Below are positions 23,887-34,039 of a stretch of 64,000 bases of DNA, one piece after another. Position numbers and translations under genes: made by a program. Below the pieces are notes generated by a model that was not told the DNA's origin, did no database searches, and saw only the letters and a list, made by a program, of their open reading frames with translations. Origin of the DNA: Pseudomonadota bacterium (lineage in GTDB: Bacteria > Pseudomonadota > Gammaproteobacteria > Burkholderiales > Burkholderiaceae_E); NCBI GenBank assembly GCA_023389055.1, contig JAEWFA010000052.1, positions 12,197 through 76,196 of the forward strand. The letters run 5' to 3'. Each line of letters starts with the position of its first letter. Within the stretch, counting starts at the first letter, position 1.

Positions 23887-25194
23887 ATGAGCGACCTCAC
23901 GATCACCGCCCTGCTGATCGTCGCCCTGTTCGCGCTGCTCGGCTCGGGCCTGTGGATCGGACTCGCGTTGGCCGGCGTCGCCTGGTTCGGAATGGAGATC
24001 TTCTCGACGCGCTCGGCCGGCGACGCGATGGCGATCACGATCTGGGGGACCGCGTCGAGCTGGACGCTCACGGCGCTGCCGCTGTTCGTCTGGATGGGAG
24101 AAATCCTGTTCCGCACGCGGCTGTCGGCCGACATGTTCCACGGCCTGGCGCCGTGGATGAACCGCCTGCCCGGCCGGCTGCTGCACACGAACATCATCGG
24201 CTGCGCGATCTTCGCCGCCGTGTCGGGTTCGTCGGCCGCCACCTGCGCGACGATCGGCAAGATGACGCTGCCCGAACTGGGGCGCAGGGGCTATCCGGAC
24301 GGCATCGTCGTCGGCACGCTCGCGGGCGCCGGCACGCTCGGGCTGCTGATTCCGCCGTCGATCATCATGATCGTCTACGGCGTGAGCGCCGACGTGTCGA
24401 TCGCGAAGCTCTTCGTCGCCGGCATCATCCCCGGCATCCTGCTCGCCGCGCTGTTCATGGGCTACATCGCCGTCTGGGCGCTGTGCAATCCGAAGCGCGT
24501 ACCGCTGGCGGACGAGTCGCCGCGCCTGCGCGAGAAGCTTTGGATGTCGCGCCACCTGATCCCGGTCGCGCTGCTGATCGTCGCCGTGCTCGGTGCGATC
24601 TACACCGGGATCGCCACCGCGACCGAAGCCGCCGCGCTCGGTGTCGTCGGCGCGCTGCTGCTGTCGGCCGTGCAGGGCGCGCTGGGCTGGCGCACCTTCG
24701 TCGATTCGCTGCTCGGCGCCACGCGGCTGTATTGCATGATCGCGCTGATCCTCGCGGGCGCGGCGTTCCTCACGCTCGCGATGGGCTACATCGGGCTGCC
24801 CCGACACCTCGCCGAGTGGATCGCAACGCTCGGATTGACGAAGTTCCAGCTGATCGTCGCGCTGGCGGTCTTCTACATCGTGCTCGGCTGCTTTCTCGAC
24901 GGCATCTCGATGGTCGTGCTGACGATGGGCGTGATCCTGCCCACCGTCACCGCTGCCGGCATCGACCTGCTGTGGTTCGGCGTGTTCGTCGTCATCGTCG
25001 TCGAGATGGCGCAGATCACGCCGCCCGTGGGCTTCAACCTGTTCGTGCTGCAGGGAATGACGGGACGCGATCTGATGTGGATCGCGCGCCAGGCGGCGCC
25101 GATGTTCGCGCTGATGGTGATCGCGGTGTTGCTGATCTACGCCTTTCCCGGCCTGGTCGGGTGGCTGCCGGCACAGATGAAGGGCGTGGCGTAA
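23887..25194 (+). CDS. dctM: TRAP transporter large permease (DctM family)
   Basis: A 435-residue, roughly 12-helix membrane protein of the DctM family. Markers include the glycine-rich AAVSGSSAATCATIGKMTLPELGRRGY, GTLGLLIPPSIIMIVYGV and the C-terminal MAQITPPVGFNLFVLQG. These are among the most conserved stretches of TRAP large permeases. Length is normal. It completes the dctPQM operon; the next gene (NAD(P)HX repair) starts 17 bp later, so read-through is likely. Confidence 0.95.
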   Translation: MSDLTITALLIVALFALLGSGLWIGLALAGVAWFGMEIFSTRSAGDAMAITIWGTASSWTLTALPLFVWMGEILFRTRLSADMFHGLAPWMNRLPGRLLHTNIIGCAIFAAVSGSSAATCATIGKMTLPELGRRGYPDGIVVGTLAGAGTLGLLIPPSIIMIVYGVSADVSIAKLFVAGIIPGILLAALFMGYIAVWALCNPKRVPLADESPRLREKLWMSRHLIPVALLIVAVLGAIYTGIATATEAAALGVVGALLLSAVQGALGWRTFVDSLLGATRLYCMIALILAGAAFLTLAMGYIGLPRHLAEWIATLGLTKFQLIVALAVFYIVLGCFLDGISMVVLTMGVILPTVTAAGIDLLWFGVFVVIVVEMAQITPPVGFNLFVLQGMTGRDLMWIARQAAPMFALMVIAVLLIYAFPGLVGWLPAQMKGVA

Positions 25195-25211
25195 TTCGAC
25201 GGAGGCGAGTC

Positions 25212-26753
25212 ATGAGCGAGCTGCTGCGCAGCCCGGCGATCCGCCGCGTCGAGGCGGCGGCGACGGGGTCGCTGCCCCCGGGCACCCTGATGTCGCGCGC
25301 CGCCGACGCGGTGGTCGACGTGGCGGCCCGGCTCGCACGCTCGCTCGAAGCCGGACGTCCGATCGTCGCCTGGATCGGGCCGGGCAACAACGGTGGCGAC
25401 GCGTTGCTGGCGGCGTTGCGGCTGCGCGCCTTCGGCTTCGATGCCCGCGCGATCGCGCTCGATGCGCAGCGTGCGCCCGGCAGCGACGCGGGCGAGATCT
25501 GGCGGCGCGCGCGCAGCGAGCGCTTCCCGATCGAATCGGCCGATGCCTGGCAGACGCTGTTCGCCGCGCCGCCGCGCGCGCCGATCGTCATCGACGGCCT
25601 GTTCGGCACAGGGCTGCAGCGTCCGCTCGGCGCCGACGTCGCTGCGCTGTGCGAGCGCATCGCCGAACGCGGCTGGCCGGTCGTCGCCGTCGACGTTCCC
25701 AGCGGAATCGACGCCGACACCGGCGCACGGCTGGGATCGATCGCGATCCGGGCGCAGGTCACGGTGACGATGATCGCCGACAAGCCGGGGCTGCACACCG
25801 CAGCGGCGCTCGACCACGCCGGCGACGTGCGAGTCGCCGACCTCGGCATCGAACCGGAACGGCGGCAAGCGGCACTCGGCGCAGCTTCAGCGGACGATCG
25901 CGGCCGGCTTTTCGACCGCGAGCAGGCGCGTGCCGCCGCGCTCTCCCCGCGCGCGAACGACACCAGCAAGGGAAGCTTCGGCTCGGTGCTCTGCTACGGA
26001 GGCGCTTCCGGAATGCACGGCGCGGTACTGCTCGCCGCGCGCGGTGCGCAGGCGATCGGCGTCGGGCGCATCTACATCGCAACGCCCGCGGGCGAGCTCT
26101 TCGACCCCGGGCAGCCGCAATGGATGAGCGCGGCAGCGGATGCGGCCTTTGCGCGGTTCGACGCAGTGGCGATCGGCTGCGGACTGGGCGAGTCCGACCC
26201 CGCGCGCGCGGCGGTACGCCGTGCGGTCGCCGAGGCACGCGCGCTCGTCGTCGACGCCGACGCGCTGAACGCGATCGCCGCCGACGAGGCGCTCGCCGAT
26301 GCGCTTGCCGCACGCGCGGGCGCGTGGCGCTGCATTGCCACGCCCCACCCGCTCGAGGCCGCTCGTTTGCTGCAGGTCGACGTGCCCCGCATCCAGTCCG
26401 ATCGTATCGGCGCCGCGCGCGCGCTCGCGGCGCGATTGCGCTGCGTCGTGCTGCTCAAGGGCGCGGGCAGCGTCGTCGCCACACCCGTCGGGCGCTGGTC
26501 GATCATCGACGCGGGCTCGCCGGCGCTGGCGAGCGCGGGCACCGGAGACGTGCTCGCCGGCGCCTGCGCGGCGCTGCTCGCGCGCGGGCTCGACGGCGAG
26601 CGTGCCGCCTGCCTCGGCGCATGGTTGCACGGCGAAGCGGGCAGCCAATGGACGCACGCGCACGGCACGGCCGACGGCTTGAGCGTGGCGAAACTGCACG
26701 AGTGGATCCGGGGGGCGGCCGCCGGTCTTCGTTCGCATGAGGAGTCGCGATGA
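25212..26753 (+). CDS. nnr: bifunctional NAD(P)HX epimerase/dehydratase
   Basis: A metabolite-repair enzyme that restores NADH/NADPH damaged by hydration. The N-terminal YjeF domain (about 1-220) epimerises R and S forms; motifs GPGNNGGDAL and DGLFGTGLQRPLG are seen. The C-terminal ribokinase-like domain (about 240-513) is the ADP/ATP-dependent dehydratase, with GSFGSVLCYGGASGMHGA, TPHPLEAARLL and the catalytic ASAGTGDVLAG. At 513 residues it is the usual length for the fused form. GGAG lies 8 bp before the ATG. Its stop overlaps the pgi start by 4 bp. It probably shares the transcript with dctM although the functions are unrelated. Confidence 0.93.
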   Translation: MSELLRSPAIRRVEAAATGSLPPGTLMSRAADAVVDVAARLARSLEAGRPIVAWIGPGNNGGDALLAALRLRAFGFDARAIALDAQRAPGSDAGEIWRRARSERFPIESADAWQTLFAAPPRAPIVIDGLFGTGLQRPLGADVAALCERIAERGWPVVAVDVPSGIDADTGARLGSIAIRAQVTVTMIADKPGLHTAAALDHAGDVRVADLGIEPERRQAALGAASADDRGRLFDREQARAAALSPRANDTSKGSFGSVLCYGGASGMHGAVLLAARGAQAIGVGRIYIATPAGELFDPGQPQWMSAAADAAFARFDAVAIGCGLGESDPARAAVRRAVAEARALVVDADALNAIAADEALADALAARAGAWRCIATPHPLEAARLLQVDVPRIQSDRIGAARALAARLRCVVLLKGAGSVVATPVGRWSIIDAGSPALASAGTGDVLAGACAALLARGLDGERAACLGAWLHGEAGSQWTHAHGTADGLSVAKLHEWIRGAAAGLRSHEESR

Positions 26754-28373
26754 GTTCGAGGGACGGCGCAAAGAACGGCGCGAACGACGACGGCGGCGCG
26801 AAAAACGGCGCGAAGGCGGCCGCGCGCGCCGAGGTGCATCGCCTCGTCGAGTCCATGCCCGATGTGTCGATCGTCGGACTGCTGCGCGACGAGCCCGAAC
26901 GCCAGGCAAGGCTTGCCGTCGACGCAGCCGGCATTCACGCCGACTTCACGCGGCACCGGCTGCCGCTGCCGGCGCTCGATGCGCTGCTGGCGCTCGCGCG
27001 CGCGGTCGGCCTCGAAGGCCAGCGCAATGCGATGTTCGACGGCGCGCCGGTGAACTTCACCGAGCGCAGGCCGGCCTGGCACGTCGCACTGCGCCGGCCC
27101 CGCGAAGGACGCGGCGAGAACGATCCGGTCGCCGCCGAGGTCGCGCAGACCTTCGAGCGGATGTTCGATTTCGCCGAAGCGGTGCGCGACGGTCGCTGGC
27201 AGGCGGCGGGCGGCCGTCGCATCGAGTCGGTAGTCCATGTCGGCATCGGCGGCTCGCACCTGGGCCCGCAGCTCGCGTGCGAGGCGCTCGCGCACGAGTC
27301 GGGACGCCTGGACGTACGTTTCCTGTCGAACGTCGACCCCGATTCCTTCGCCCGCGCCACCACCGGGCTCGATGCGCGCACGACGCTGGCGATCGTCGCT
27401 TCGAAGTCCTGGCACACGACCGAGACGGCGCGCAATGCGCGGGCGTTGCGACGCTGGTTCGCCGAAAGCGGCATTGCCGGAGAAGCGCTGCAGCGGCACT
27501 TCGTCGCCGTCACGTCGAACGTCGAGGCGGCGGCCGGTTTCGGGCTGGCGCCCGAGGCGCTCTTTCCGATGTGGGACTGGGTGGGCGGGCGCTATTCGCT
27601 GTGGTCGGCGATCGGCCTGCCGATCGTGCTCGCGATCGGCGCGAAGAACTTCCGCGCGATGCTCGACGGCGCGCACGCGATGGACCGACATTTCCTCGAA
27701 ACGCCGCTCGAGCGCAACGCGCCCGTGCTGATGGCGCTGGTGTCGCTATGGAACCGCCTCGTGCTCGACGGCGGCACCGAAGTCGTCGTCCCCTACAGCG
27801 ATGCGCTGCGCAGCCTCGTCGCCTACCTGCAGCAGTTGCAGATGGAGAGCAACGGCAAGCGCATCCGTCGCGACGGCGAACCGGTGCCGTGGCAGACGGT
27901 GCCGGCGATCTGGGGTTCGACCGGGACCGATGCGCAGCATTCGTTCTTCCAGGCGCTGCATCAGGGGACGAGCGTGCACCCGGTGGATTTCATCGTCGTC
28001 GTGCCGCGTGCCGGCGACGACGAGCACCGCGGCCGCGCACTGCTCGCCAACGCGCTCGCGCAGGTCGAGGCGCTCACCTGCGGACGCCAGTCCGACGACG
28101 CCGACCCCTGGCTCGCCGAGCACCGGAGCACGCCCGGCAACCGGCCGTCGAGCGTGCTGCTGCTCGATGCGCTCGATGCGCGCAGCTTCGGCGCGCTGAT
28201 CGCCCTGTACGAGCACAAGACCGCGGCGCTCGGCTGGCTGTGGGAGATCGATTCCTTCGACCAGTGGGGCGTCGAGCTCGGCAAGGTGCTTGCTGCCGAC
28301 ATCGAGCCAATGCTGGCCGCGGCAGGCGATGCGCAGCGCGCCGGTGACCCGCACGCCACCGTGCAACCGCTGA

Positions 28374-29070
<697 letters not shown>

Positions 29071-29072
<2 letters not shown>

Positions 29073-29736
29073 GTCCGGATTCCGTGAAAGTCGCCGCCGC
29101 TTCGTCGAGACGCTGCTCGTCGCCGGCGGCGCGGTCGCCGCGAGTCTACCTGTACAGGCAGACGAAGCCGCCGGCACGGTGCTCGTGCTCGGCGACAGCG
29201 TGTCGGCCGAGTACGGCCTGCGCCGAGGCACGGGCTGGGTCGAGCAACTGGCCGAGCGGCTGCGCGCGCACAAGCCGCCGTGGTCGCTGGTCAACGCGAG
29301 CGTCAGCGGCGAAACGACCGCAGGCGGGCGCAATCGGATCGATTCGCTGCTGCGCAAGCACGAACCGCAGATCGTCGTCGTCGAACTGGGCGGCAACGAC
29401 GCGCTGCGCGGACTCGACCTGCGCGCGACCGAAGCCAATCTCGACGTGATCACGAGCGCCGCGCGCGGCGCCGGCGCCCGCGTACTGCTCCTGGGCATGC
29501 AGGTACCGCCGAACTACGGCGCCGCCTACGCCGACGCCTTCGCGGCGATCTTCCCGCGCATCGCCGCGCGGCGCGGAGCCGCGCTCGTCCCGTTCTTTCT
29601 CGCGCCGATCGCCGGCGACACGCGCTGGTTCCAGCCCGATCGCATCCATCCGACCGAAGAGGCGCAACCGAAGCTCGCCGAAGTCGCCTGGCCCGCGCTG
29701 GCGCCGCTGCTGCGTGCTTCGGACGCGCGTCGATGA
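29071..29736 (+). CDS. tesA: TesA-like periplasmic esterase/lysophospholipase (GDSL/SGNH family)
   Basis: A 221-residue SGNH hydrolase like E. coli TesA, a periplasmic thioesterase/lysophospholipase L1. Block I VLVLGDSVSAEYGL has the nucleophile S43, block III is VELGGNDALRGL and block V DRIHPTEEAQ supplies Asp and His. Residues 7-30 form a signal sequence; SRRRFVE before the hydrophobic core resembles a Tat motif. The ATG at 29071 gives a compact signal; an in-frame ATG at 29062 would add three residues and overlap ybbA more deeply. The stop overlaps the start of the molybdate transporter gene (ATGA). Confidence 0.9.
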
Positions 29737-30917
29737 ACGAAACGCAACTTCGTGATTCCGGCGCAACGCTGCCGTCGGACGAGGAATCGACGCGCTGCGG
29801 ATGGCTGTCTGAAGCCTCCGGCGCCTTCGGCGACCTCGGCGTCCTGATTCCCTTCGTCACCGCCTACCTCGCAATCGTCGGCATGGCGCCGCAATCGGTG
29901 CTCGTGCCGATCGGCCTCGCATCTATCGCCGCGGGTCTTTGGTTCCGCACGCCCTTCCCGGTGCAGCCGATGAAGCTGATCGGCGCCTCGGTGATTCTCT
30001 ACGCGCAGGCGGGCATCACGATGACGCCCGAGGTCGTGGTTGCCGCGGGCCTGGTCACCGGCGTCGTCTGGCTCGCGCTCGGGCTGACCGGCCTGGCCGA
30101 ACGCTTCAGTGCGTGGATCCCCCGCGAAGCGCTGCTCGGCGTCGTCATGGGACTGGGCTTCGGGTTCATGCTCGAAGGCCTGCGCACGATGTCGGCGCAG
30201 CCGTGGGGCGGTGCGGCGACGCTGGCGATCGCGCTCGTGCTGCTGTCACGCCCGGCGATCCCGACGATGCTCGTGCTGCTGGGCGGCGGCGCGCTGGCCA
30301 GTCTTCTCACCGCGTCGCCGGCCGCGCTTGCCGACCTGGCCATGAGGCCGGCACTGACGGTGCCGGCCTTTGCGTGGCCGACGCTGTCGTGGCGCGCACT
30401 CGAGGTCGGCGTGCTGCTGCTTGCGCTGCCGCAACTTCCGCTGACCTTCGGCAACGCGCTGTTCGCCGTCGTCGACGAGAACAACCGTCGCTTTCCGACG
30501 AATCCGACGAACGAACGCACCGTTGCGCTGAGCACCGGCGCGATGAACGTCGTCTCGAGCGCATTGGGCGGTATTCCGCTCTGCCACGGCGCCGGCGGCA
30601 TGGCCGCGCAGACGCGCTTCGGCGCGCGCAGCGGACGCGCTCCGGTGATCCTCGGCGTCACGCTGCTTGTGCTCGGACTCGTCTTCGCCGACGCCGTGGC
30701 AACGTTGTCTGCGCTGGTGCCGCCTGCGGTACTCGGCGCGATCCTCTTTCTCGCGGGGCTGCAACTCGCACTCGGCAGCCGCGAGCCCGGTGGCGAGAAA
30801 GTCGATCGTTTCGTCGTGCTCGCCACCGCGGGCATCGCCGTCTGGCACGCGGGGCTCGCGGTGCTGTTCGGAGTGCTGGCGTATCACGCCACGCGAAGAG
30901 GCTGGATCCGCTTGTAG
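29733..30917 (+). CDS. MOT1-type molybdate/sulfate transporter
   Basis: A 394-residue membrane protein with about 10-12 hydrophobic segments. Diagnostic of the MOT1 branch of the SulP-related transporters are SGAFGDLGVLIPFVTAY near the N-terminus, PQLPLTFGNALFAVVDE in the middle and SSALGGIPLCHGAGGMAAQ (two glycine-rich signature loops). Plant and bacterial members take up molybdate with high affinity; sulfate is the alternative. It has no STAS domain, as expected for MOT1. Its ATG overlaps the tesA stop, coupling an anion transporter to a lipid esterase, an odd pairing. No molybdenum riboswitch is seen upstream. Confidence 0.85.
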   Translation: MNETQLRDSGATLPSDEESTRCGWLSEASGAFGDLGVLIPFVTAYLAIVGMAPQSVLVPIGLASIAAGLWFRTPFPVQPMKLIGASVILYAQAGITMTPEVVVAAGLVTGVVWLALGLTGLAERFSAWIPREALLGVVMGLGFGFMLEGLRTMSAQPWGGAATLAIALVLLSRPAIPTMLVLLGGGALASLLTASPAALADLAMRPALTVPAFAWPTLSWRALEVGVLLLALPQLPLTFGNALFAVVDENNRRFPTNPTNERTVALSTGAMNVVSSALGGIPLCHGAGGMAAQTRFGARSGRAPVILGVTLLVLGLVFADAVATLSALVPPAVLGAILFLAGLQLALGSREPGGEKVDRFVVLATAGIAVWHAGLAVLFGVLAYHATRRGWIRL

Positions 30918-31049
30918 GCCCACCGCCATCATCCCGCGCGCATCGTTCGTCGCACTGTACGTGGCCGTGTCGGCCGCGACGGCCTCGGCGTCGCCGACTG
31001 CGTCGATCTACCCGATGATGATCCAGATCGCCTTCGCCGCCGTGAAGAC

Positions 31050-31961
31050 ATGAGCCGGCACGTCCTCCTCGGCGGCAACGGAGCGGTCGGCCGGGAGACC
31101 GCAGCGGCGCTCCTTAGACGCGGCATCGACGTCGTTTCCTTCGGCCGACGCCGCTCGAGCGTCGCCGGTGTCGAATCGATCGCGGCGGACGTGCTCGATC
31201 CGGACGCCGTCCGGCGCGCGCTCGTCGGCGCCGATGTCGCCTATCTCCTGGTGGGCCTTCCGTACCGGCTCGGCGCGTGGCGTCGCGACTGGCCGGTGGT
31301 GATGCGAAATGCGATCGCTGCTGCACGCGCGAGCGATGCACACCTCGTGTTCCTCGACAACGTCTATTCGTACGGCCGCACCGAGGGGCCGATGACCGAG
31401 CGAACGCCGATCCGGCCGAGCAGCCGCAAAGGCGAGGTGCGCGCCAGGCTGCTGCAGATGCTCGACGAAGCCCGTGCCGGGGGCCTCGTCGCCACGATAG
31501 CTCGCAGCGCCGACTTCTACGGCCCGGGGGCGGCGACGAGCGTCTTCAACATGATGGCGGTCGAAAACGTCGTGCGCGGCAAGCGTCCGGTGTGGCTGTT
31601 CGACGCGTCAAAGCCGCACTCGATGACCTACACGCCCGATATCGGCCGGGCGCTCGCGGTCATCGGCACCGACGGGCGAGCGACGGGCAAGACGTGGCAC
31701 TTGCCGACGGCGGCGCCCGCGCAGACGGGCCGCGAGTATGTGCGGTTGCTCGGCGACGGCGAGGCGAAAGTGATGTCGCTCACGACGATGCGGCTCGGTG
31801 GCCTCTTCATGCCGATGGCCCGCGAAACGATCGAACTCGCCTACCAGAACACCGAAGCCTACGTCTTCGACTCGAGCGCCTTCGAGCGAACGTTCGGCGT
31901 GGTGCCGACGCCGTACGCCGAAGGAATCGTCCGTACGCTCGAGCATGCGAGGCGCGCGTAG
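31050..31961 (+). CDS. NAD-dependent epimerase/dehydratase family protein
   Basis: A 303-residue extended short-chain dehydrogenase with an N-terminal Rossmann motif GGNGAVGRETAAALL (8-22) and an atypical active site: the usual YxxxK is replaced by NVYSYGRTEGPM followed by SSRKGEVR. This is seen in NAD(P)-binding isomerase-like members that act on nucleotide sugars or remain unassigned. The ATG overlaps a short upstream open frame (ATGA at 31050-31053). It ends one base before the 3' end of tRNA-Leu on the other strand. Product unknown. Confidence 0.8.
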   Translation: MSRHVLLGGNGAVGRETAAALLRRGIDVVSFGRRRSSVAGVESIAADVLDPDAVRRALVGADVAYLLVGLPYRLGAWRRDWPVVMRNAIAAARASDAHLVFLDNVYSYGRTEGPMTERTPIRPSSRKGEVRARLLQMLDEARAGGLVATIARSADFYGPGAATSVFNMMAVENVVRGKRPVWLFDASKPHSMTYTPDIGRALAVIGTDGRATGKTWHLPTAAPAQTGREYVRLLGDGEAKVMSLTTMRLGGLFMPMARETIELAYQNTEAYVFDSSAFERTFGVVPTPYAEGIVRTLEHARRA

Positions 31962-31962
31962 C

Positions 31963-32049
31963 TGGTGCCCGAGGCCGGACTCGAACCGGCACGGCCTTGC
32001 GGCCGAGGGATTTTAAGTCCCTTGTGTCTACCGATTTCACCACTCGGGC
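31963..32049 (-). tRNA. tRNA-Leu (anticodon TAA)
   Basis: Read leftward, an 87-nt tRNA including an encoded CCA. The acceptor arm is GCCCGAG/CTCGGGC with discriminator A. The anticodon stem GGGA/TCCC surrounds a loop with TAA. The variable arm is long (TCGGCCGCAAGGCCG), as expected of class II tRNA-Leu, and the T arm contains GGTTCGAGTCC. Its 3' end is one base from the stop of the convergent epimerase gene. Confidence 0.95.
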
Positions 32050-32059
32050 GCCGCTGCGC

Positions 32060-32087
32060 AGTGTACCGGCGCAGTGGCCGGTGGCAA
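32060..32087 (-). promoter_or_regulatory. sigma-70 promoter of tRNA-Leu
   Basis: Read leftward, TTGCCA (32087-32082), a 16-bp spacer and TACACT (32065-32060), 10 bp before the mature tRNA-Leu 5' end. The match (4/6 and 4/6 to consensus), spacing and position all fit a tRNA promoter. Confidence 0.6.
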
Positions 32088-32344
32088 CGCCGACCCCCGC
32101 GCAGTCGCAAGGCGCTGCGCCAGGCCATGCCGCGAAGCGCCCGCTCGAGCCTGTACGGAGAAGGCCGGTCTTGCATGTTCGCCTCCTGTGCGACAACGGT
32201 GCGATGAACCGCCTTGCTTCAGCTGCGTCACTGCCGGCGCGGGTTCGCGCCCTGCTGGATGTTCGCGATACGCTGCGCGACGGCGGCACGCCACGCGCAA
32301 TTCGTGTTGAAGCACGTCCCATCCGCAAGAGCAAGGAAACCGCG

Positions 32345-33013
32345 ATGACCCCGATCACCGTCGACGTCGTTTCCGACGTCGTCTGCCCCTGGTGCTACAT
32401 CGGAAAGCGCCAGCTGGAGAATGCCGTCGATCTCTGGTCGCGGCGGCACCCCCACGTTCCGGTCGAAGTGTCGTGGCACGCGTACCAGCTCAACCCGGAC
32501 ATGCCTGCCGAGGGCGTGGCCCGCGACGATTACCTGCTGCGCAAATTCGGCAGCGCCGACACCGGGCAGTTGTACGCGCGCGTGGCGGCGGCCGCCGAGT
32601 CGGTCGGGCTGGCGATGGACTTCGAGCGCATCGCCCGGCAGCCGAACACGTTGCCGGCACACGCGCTGATCGCATCGATGCCCAACGGCCCAAGACAGCA
32701 GTCGATGGTCGAAGAACTGTTTCGCGGCTACTTCGTCAACGGCGTCGACCTGACGGCGCGAGACGAACTGCTCGACGTTGCCGAATCCGCGGGGATGCGA
32801 CGGGAGACGGCGGCCGCGGCCATCGACGATCGCCATGCGCTCGACGCTATCGCGCAGGTCGAGCGCGACCTGCGCGAACAGGGCGTGAGCGGTGTCCCGT
32901 TGTTCATCGTCGATCGTCGCTTCGGCGTGCGCGGCGCGCAAGGTGCCGATGCGATCGTCGCAGCCCTCGAGCGAGCGCTGGCCGCGCGCGACGACGCTGC
33001 GGCGAACGACTGA
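32345..33013 (+). CDS. DsbA-family oxidoreductase (FrnE-like)
   Basis: A 222-residue thioredoxin-fold protein of the DsbA/FrnE group. The CPWC motif (C14-C17) follows the first strand VDVVSDVV, and the cis-proline site is GVSGVPLFIVDRRFGVRGAQ near 180. There is no signal peptide, so it is probably cytoplasmic, as FrnE is. FrnE-type proteins are disulfide oxidoreductases linked to oxidative stress; related members are 2-hydroxychromene-2-carboxylate isomerases, but the CPWC motif favours redox activity. Preceded by about 295 bp that contain only the tRNA-Leu promoter that I can identify. The YSC84 gene follows after 64 bp. Confidence 0.88.
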   Translation: MTPITVDVVSDVVCPWCYIGKRQLENAVDLWSRRHPHVPVEVSWHAYQLNPDMPAEGVARDDYLLRKFGSADTGQLYARVAAAAESVGLAMDFERIARQPNTLPAHALIASMPNGPRQQSMVEELFRGYFVNGVDLTARDELLDVAESAGMRRETAAAAIDDRHALDAIAQVERDLREQGVSGVPLFIVDRRFGVRGAQGADAIVAALERALAARDDAAAND

Positions 33014-33077
33014 GACGCCGCGGCGGGCCGTCCGTTTGCGCGCTTTGCGGTTTTCGGCAACGCAACCGGAGGACGAG

Positions 33078-33677
33078 ATGCACCGAGAACCGACCGATTT
33101 TGCGTCCCGACGCCGCGTCACCCTGGGGCTGGTCGTGCTGGCAACCGGCGGCCTGGCCGCATGCACGACGACCGGGCGTTCCGGCAGCGCGACGGCCGCC
33201 GCCAAACGGCGCGAGATCGACGCCGAGGTCAACACCACGCTGACGAAATTGTACGAAACCGCGCCCGGCTCGCGAGAGCTCGTGCAGCGCGCAAGTGGCG
33301 TGCTGGTGTTCCCGTCGGTGATCCGCGTGAGCCTCGGCATCGGCGGCGCGCACGGCGACGGCGCGCTGCTCGGCAAGGGCGGGAACACCCTCGGCTACTA
33401 CACCGTGAACGCCGGCTCGATCGGGCTGCAGGCCGGCGCGCAATCGCAGGCGGCGGTCTACCTGTTCATGACGCCGCAAGCCCTGGAGCAGTTCCGCCAG
33501 AGCAACGGCTGGACGGCCGGCGTCGATGCGACCGTAGCGGTGGCGAAGGTCGGCGCGAATGGCCGCATCGATACGGCTTCCGCGCAGCAGCCGGTGATTG
33601 CCTTCGTGATGACGAACGCAGGACTGGCCGCCGGCGTAGCGCTCGAAGGCGCGAAAGTCACGCCGATGGCGGCCTGA
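33078..33677 (+). CDS. YSC84-domain lipoprotein
   Basis: A 199-residue predicted lipoprotein. The signal has two arginines and a third (SRRRVTLGLVV), a Tat-like pattern, and ends in a lipobox LAAC with C29 as the acylated residue. The rest (about 50-199) is a YSC84/SYLF domain: SGVLVFPSVIRVSLGIGGAHG and the repeated glycine/valine motif up to the end. The domain binds lipids or actin in eukaryotes; bacterial roles are unknown, with outer-membrane lipid binding suggested. A ribosome site GGAGG lies 7 bp before the ATG. Confidence 0.87.
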   Translation: MHREPTDFASRRRVTLGLVVLATGGLAACTTTGRSGSATAAAKRREIDAEVNTTLTKLYETAPGSRELVQRASGVLVFPSVIRVSLGIGGAHGDGALLGKGGNTLGYYTVNAGSIGLQAGAQSQAAVYLFMTPQALEQFRQSNGWTAGVDATVAVAKVGANGRIDTASAQQPVIAFVMTNAGLAAGVALEGAKVTPMAA

Positions 33678-33772
33678 AACCTCGACGGCACGGGCCGCGC
33701 GTGAGTGCATCGACGCACGCGTGCGGCCCGGTTTGCGCGTGGCGCGAAGCGAGCGTCGCCTTCCGTATCGAA

Positions 33773-33800
33773 TTGACACGTCGACGGCGAACGATATAAT
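33773..33800 (+). promoter_or_regulatory. sigma-70 promoter of the tRNA-Gly/tRNA-Cys pair
   Basis: Perfect TTGACA (33773-33778), a 16-bp spacer and perfect TATAAT (33795-33800), 12 bp before the tRNA-Gly 5' end. This is the strongest promoter seen in the window. Confidence 0.9.
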
Positions 33801-33812
33801 CGTCGGCTTCGC

Positions 33813-33888
33813 GCGGGAGTAGCTCAGTTGGTAGAGCGCAACCTTGCCAAGGTTGAGGTCGCGAGTTCGAGACTCGTCTCCCGCTCCA
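33813..33888 (+). tRNA. tRNA-Gly (anticodon GCC)
   Basis: A 76-nt tRNA with encoded CCA. The acceptor arm is GCGGGAG/CTCCCGC, the D arm AGCTCAGTTGGTAGAGC, the anticodon loop TTGCCAA with GCC, and the T arm has GTTCGAGAC. Directly downstream of a consensus promoter and 58 bp before tRNA-Cys, with which it is probably cotranscribed. Confidence 0.97.
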
Positions 33889-33946
33889 GTTTCCCCTTCC
33901 TGGGCCCACGAACCGCTCGCCTGCGCACGGTTCGGCCTGCTCTCCC

Positions 33947-34020
33947 GGCGGAGTGGCAGAGTGGTCATGCAGCGGCCTGCAAAGCCGTGTACGCCGGTTC
34001 GATTCCGACCTCCGCCTCCA
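33947..34020 (+). tRNA. tRNA-Cys (anticodon GCA)
   Basis: A 74-nt tRNA with encoded CCA. The acceptor arm is GGCGGAG/CTCCGCC, the anticodon loop CTGCAAA with GCA, and the T arm has GGTTCGATTCC. No promoter of its own is apparent in the 58 bp after tRNA-Gly. The remnant open frame of a surface protein starts 19 bp downstream. Confidence 0.97.
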
Positions 34021-34039
34021 AATGAAGTCAACCGCTTAG

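Noticed and set aside
29733..29760. Molybdenum cofactor riboswitch upstream of the MOT1-type transporter.
   Set aside because: The gene starts inside tesA, leaving no leader sequence for a riboswitch.
31963..34020. tRNA genes as integration sites of a genomic island.
   Set aside because: No integrase and no direct repeat of a tRNA 3' end was found downstream. An inversion or local rearrangement explains the order better.
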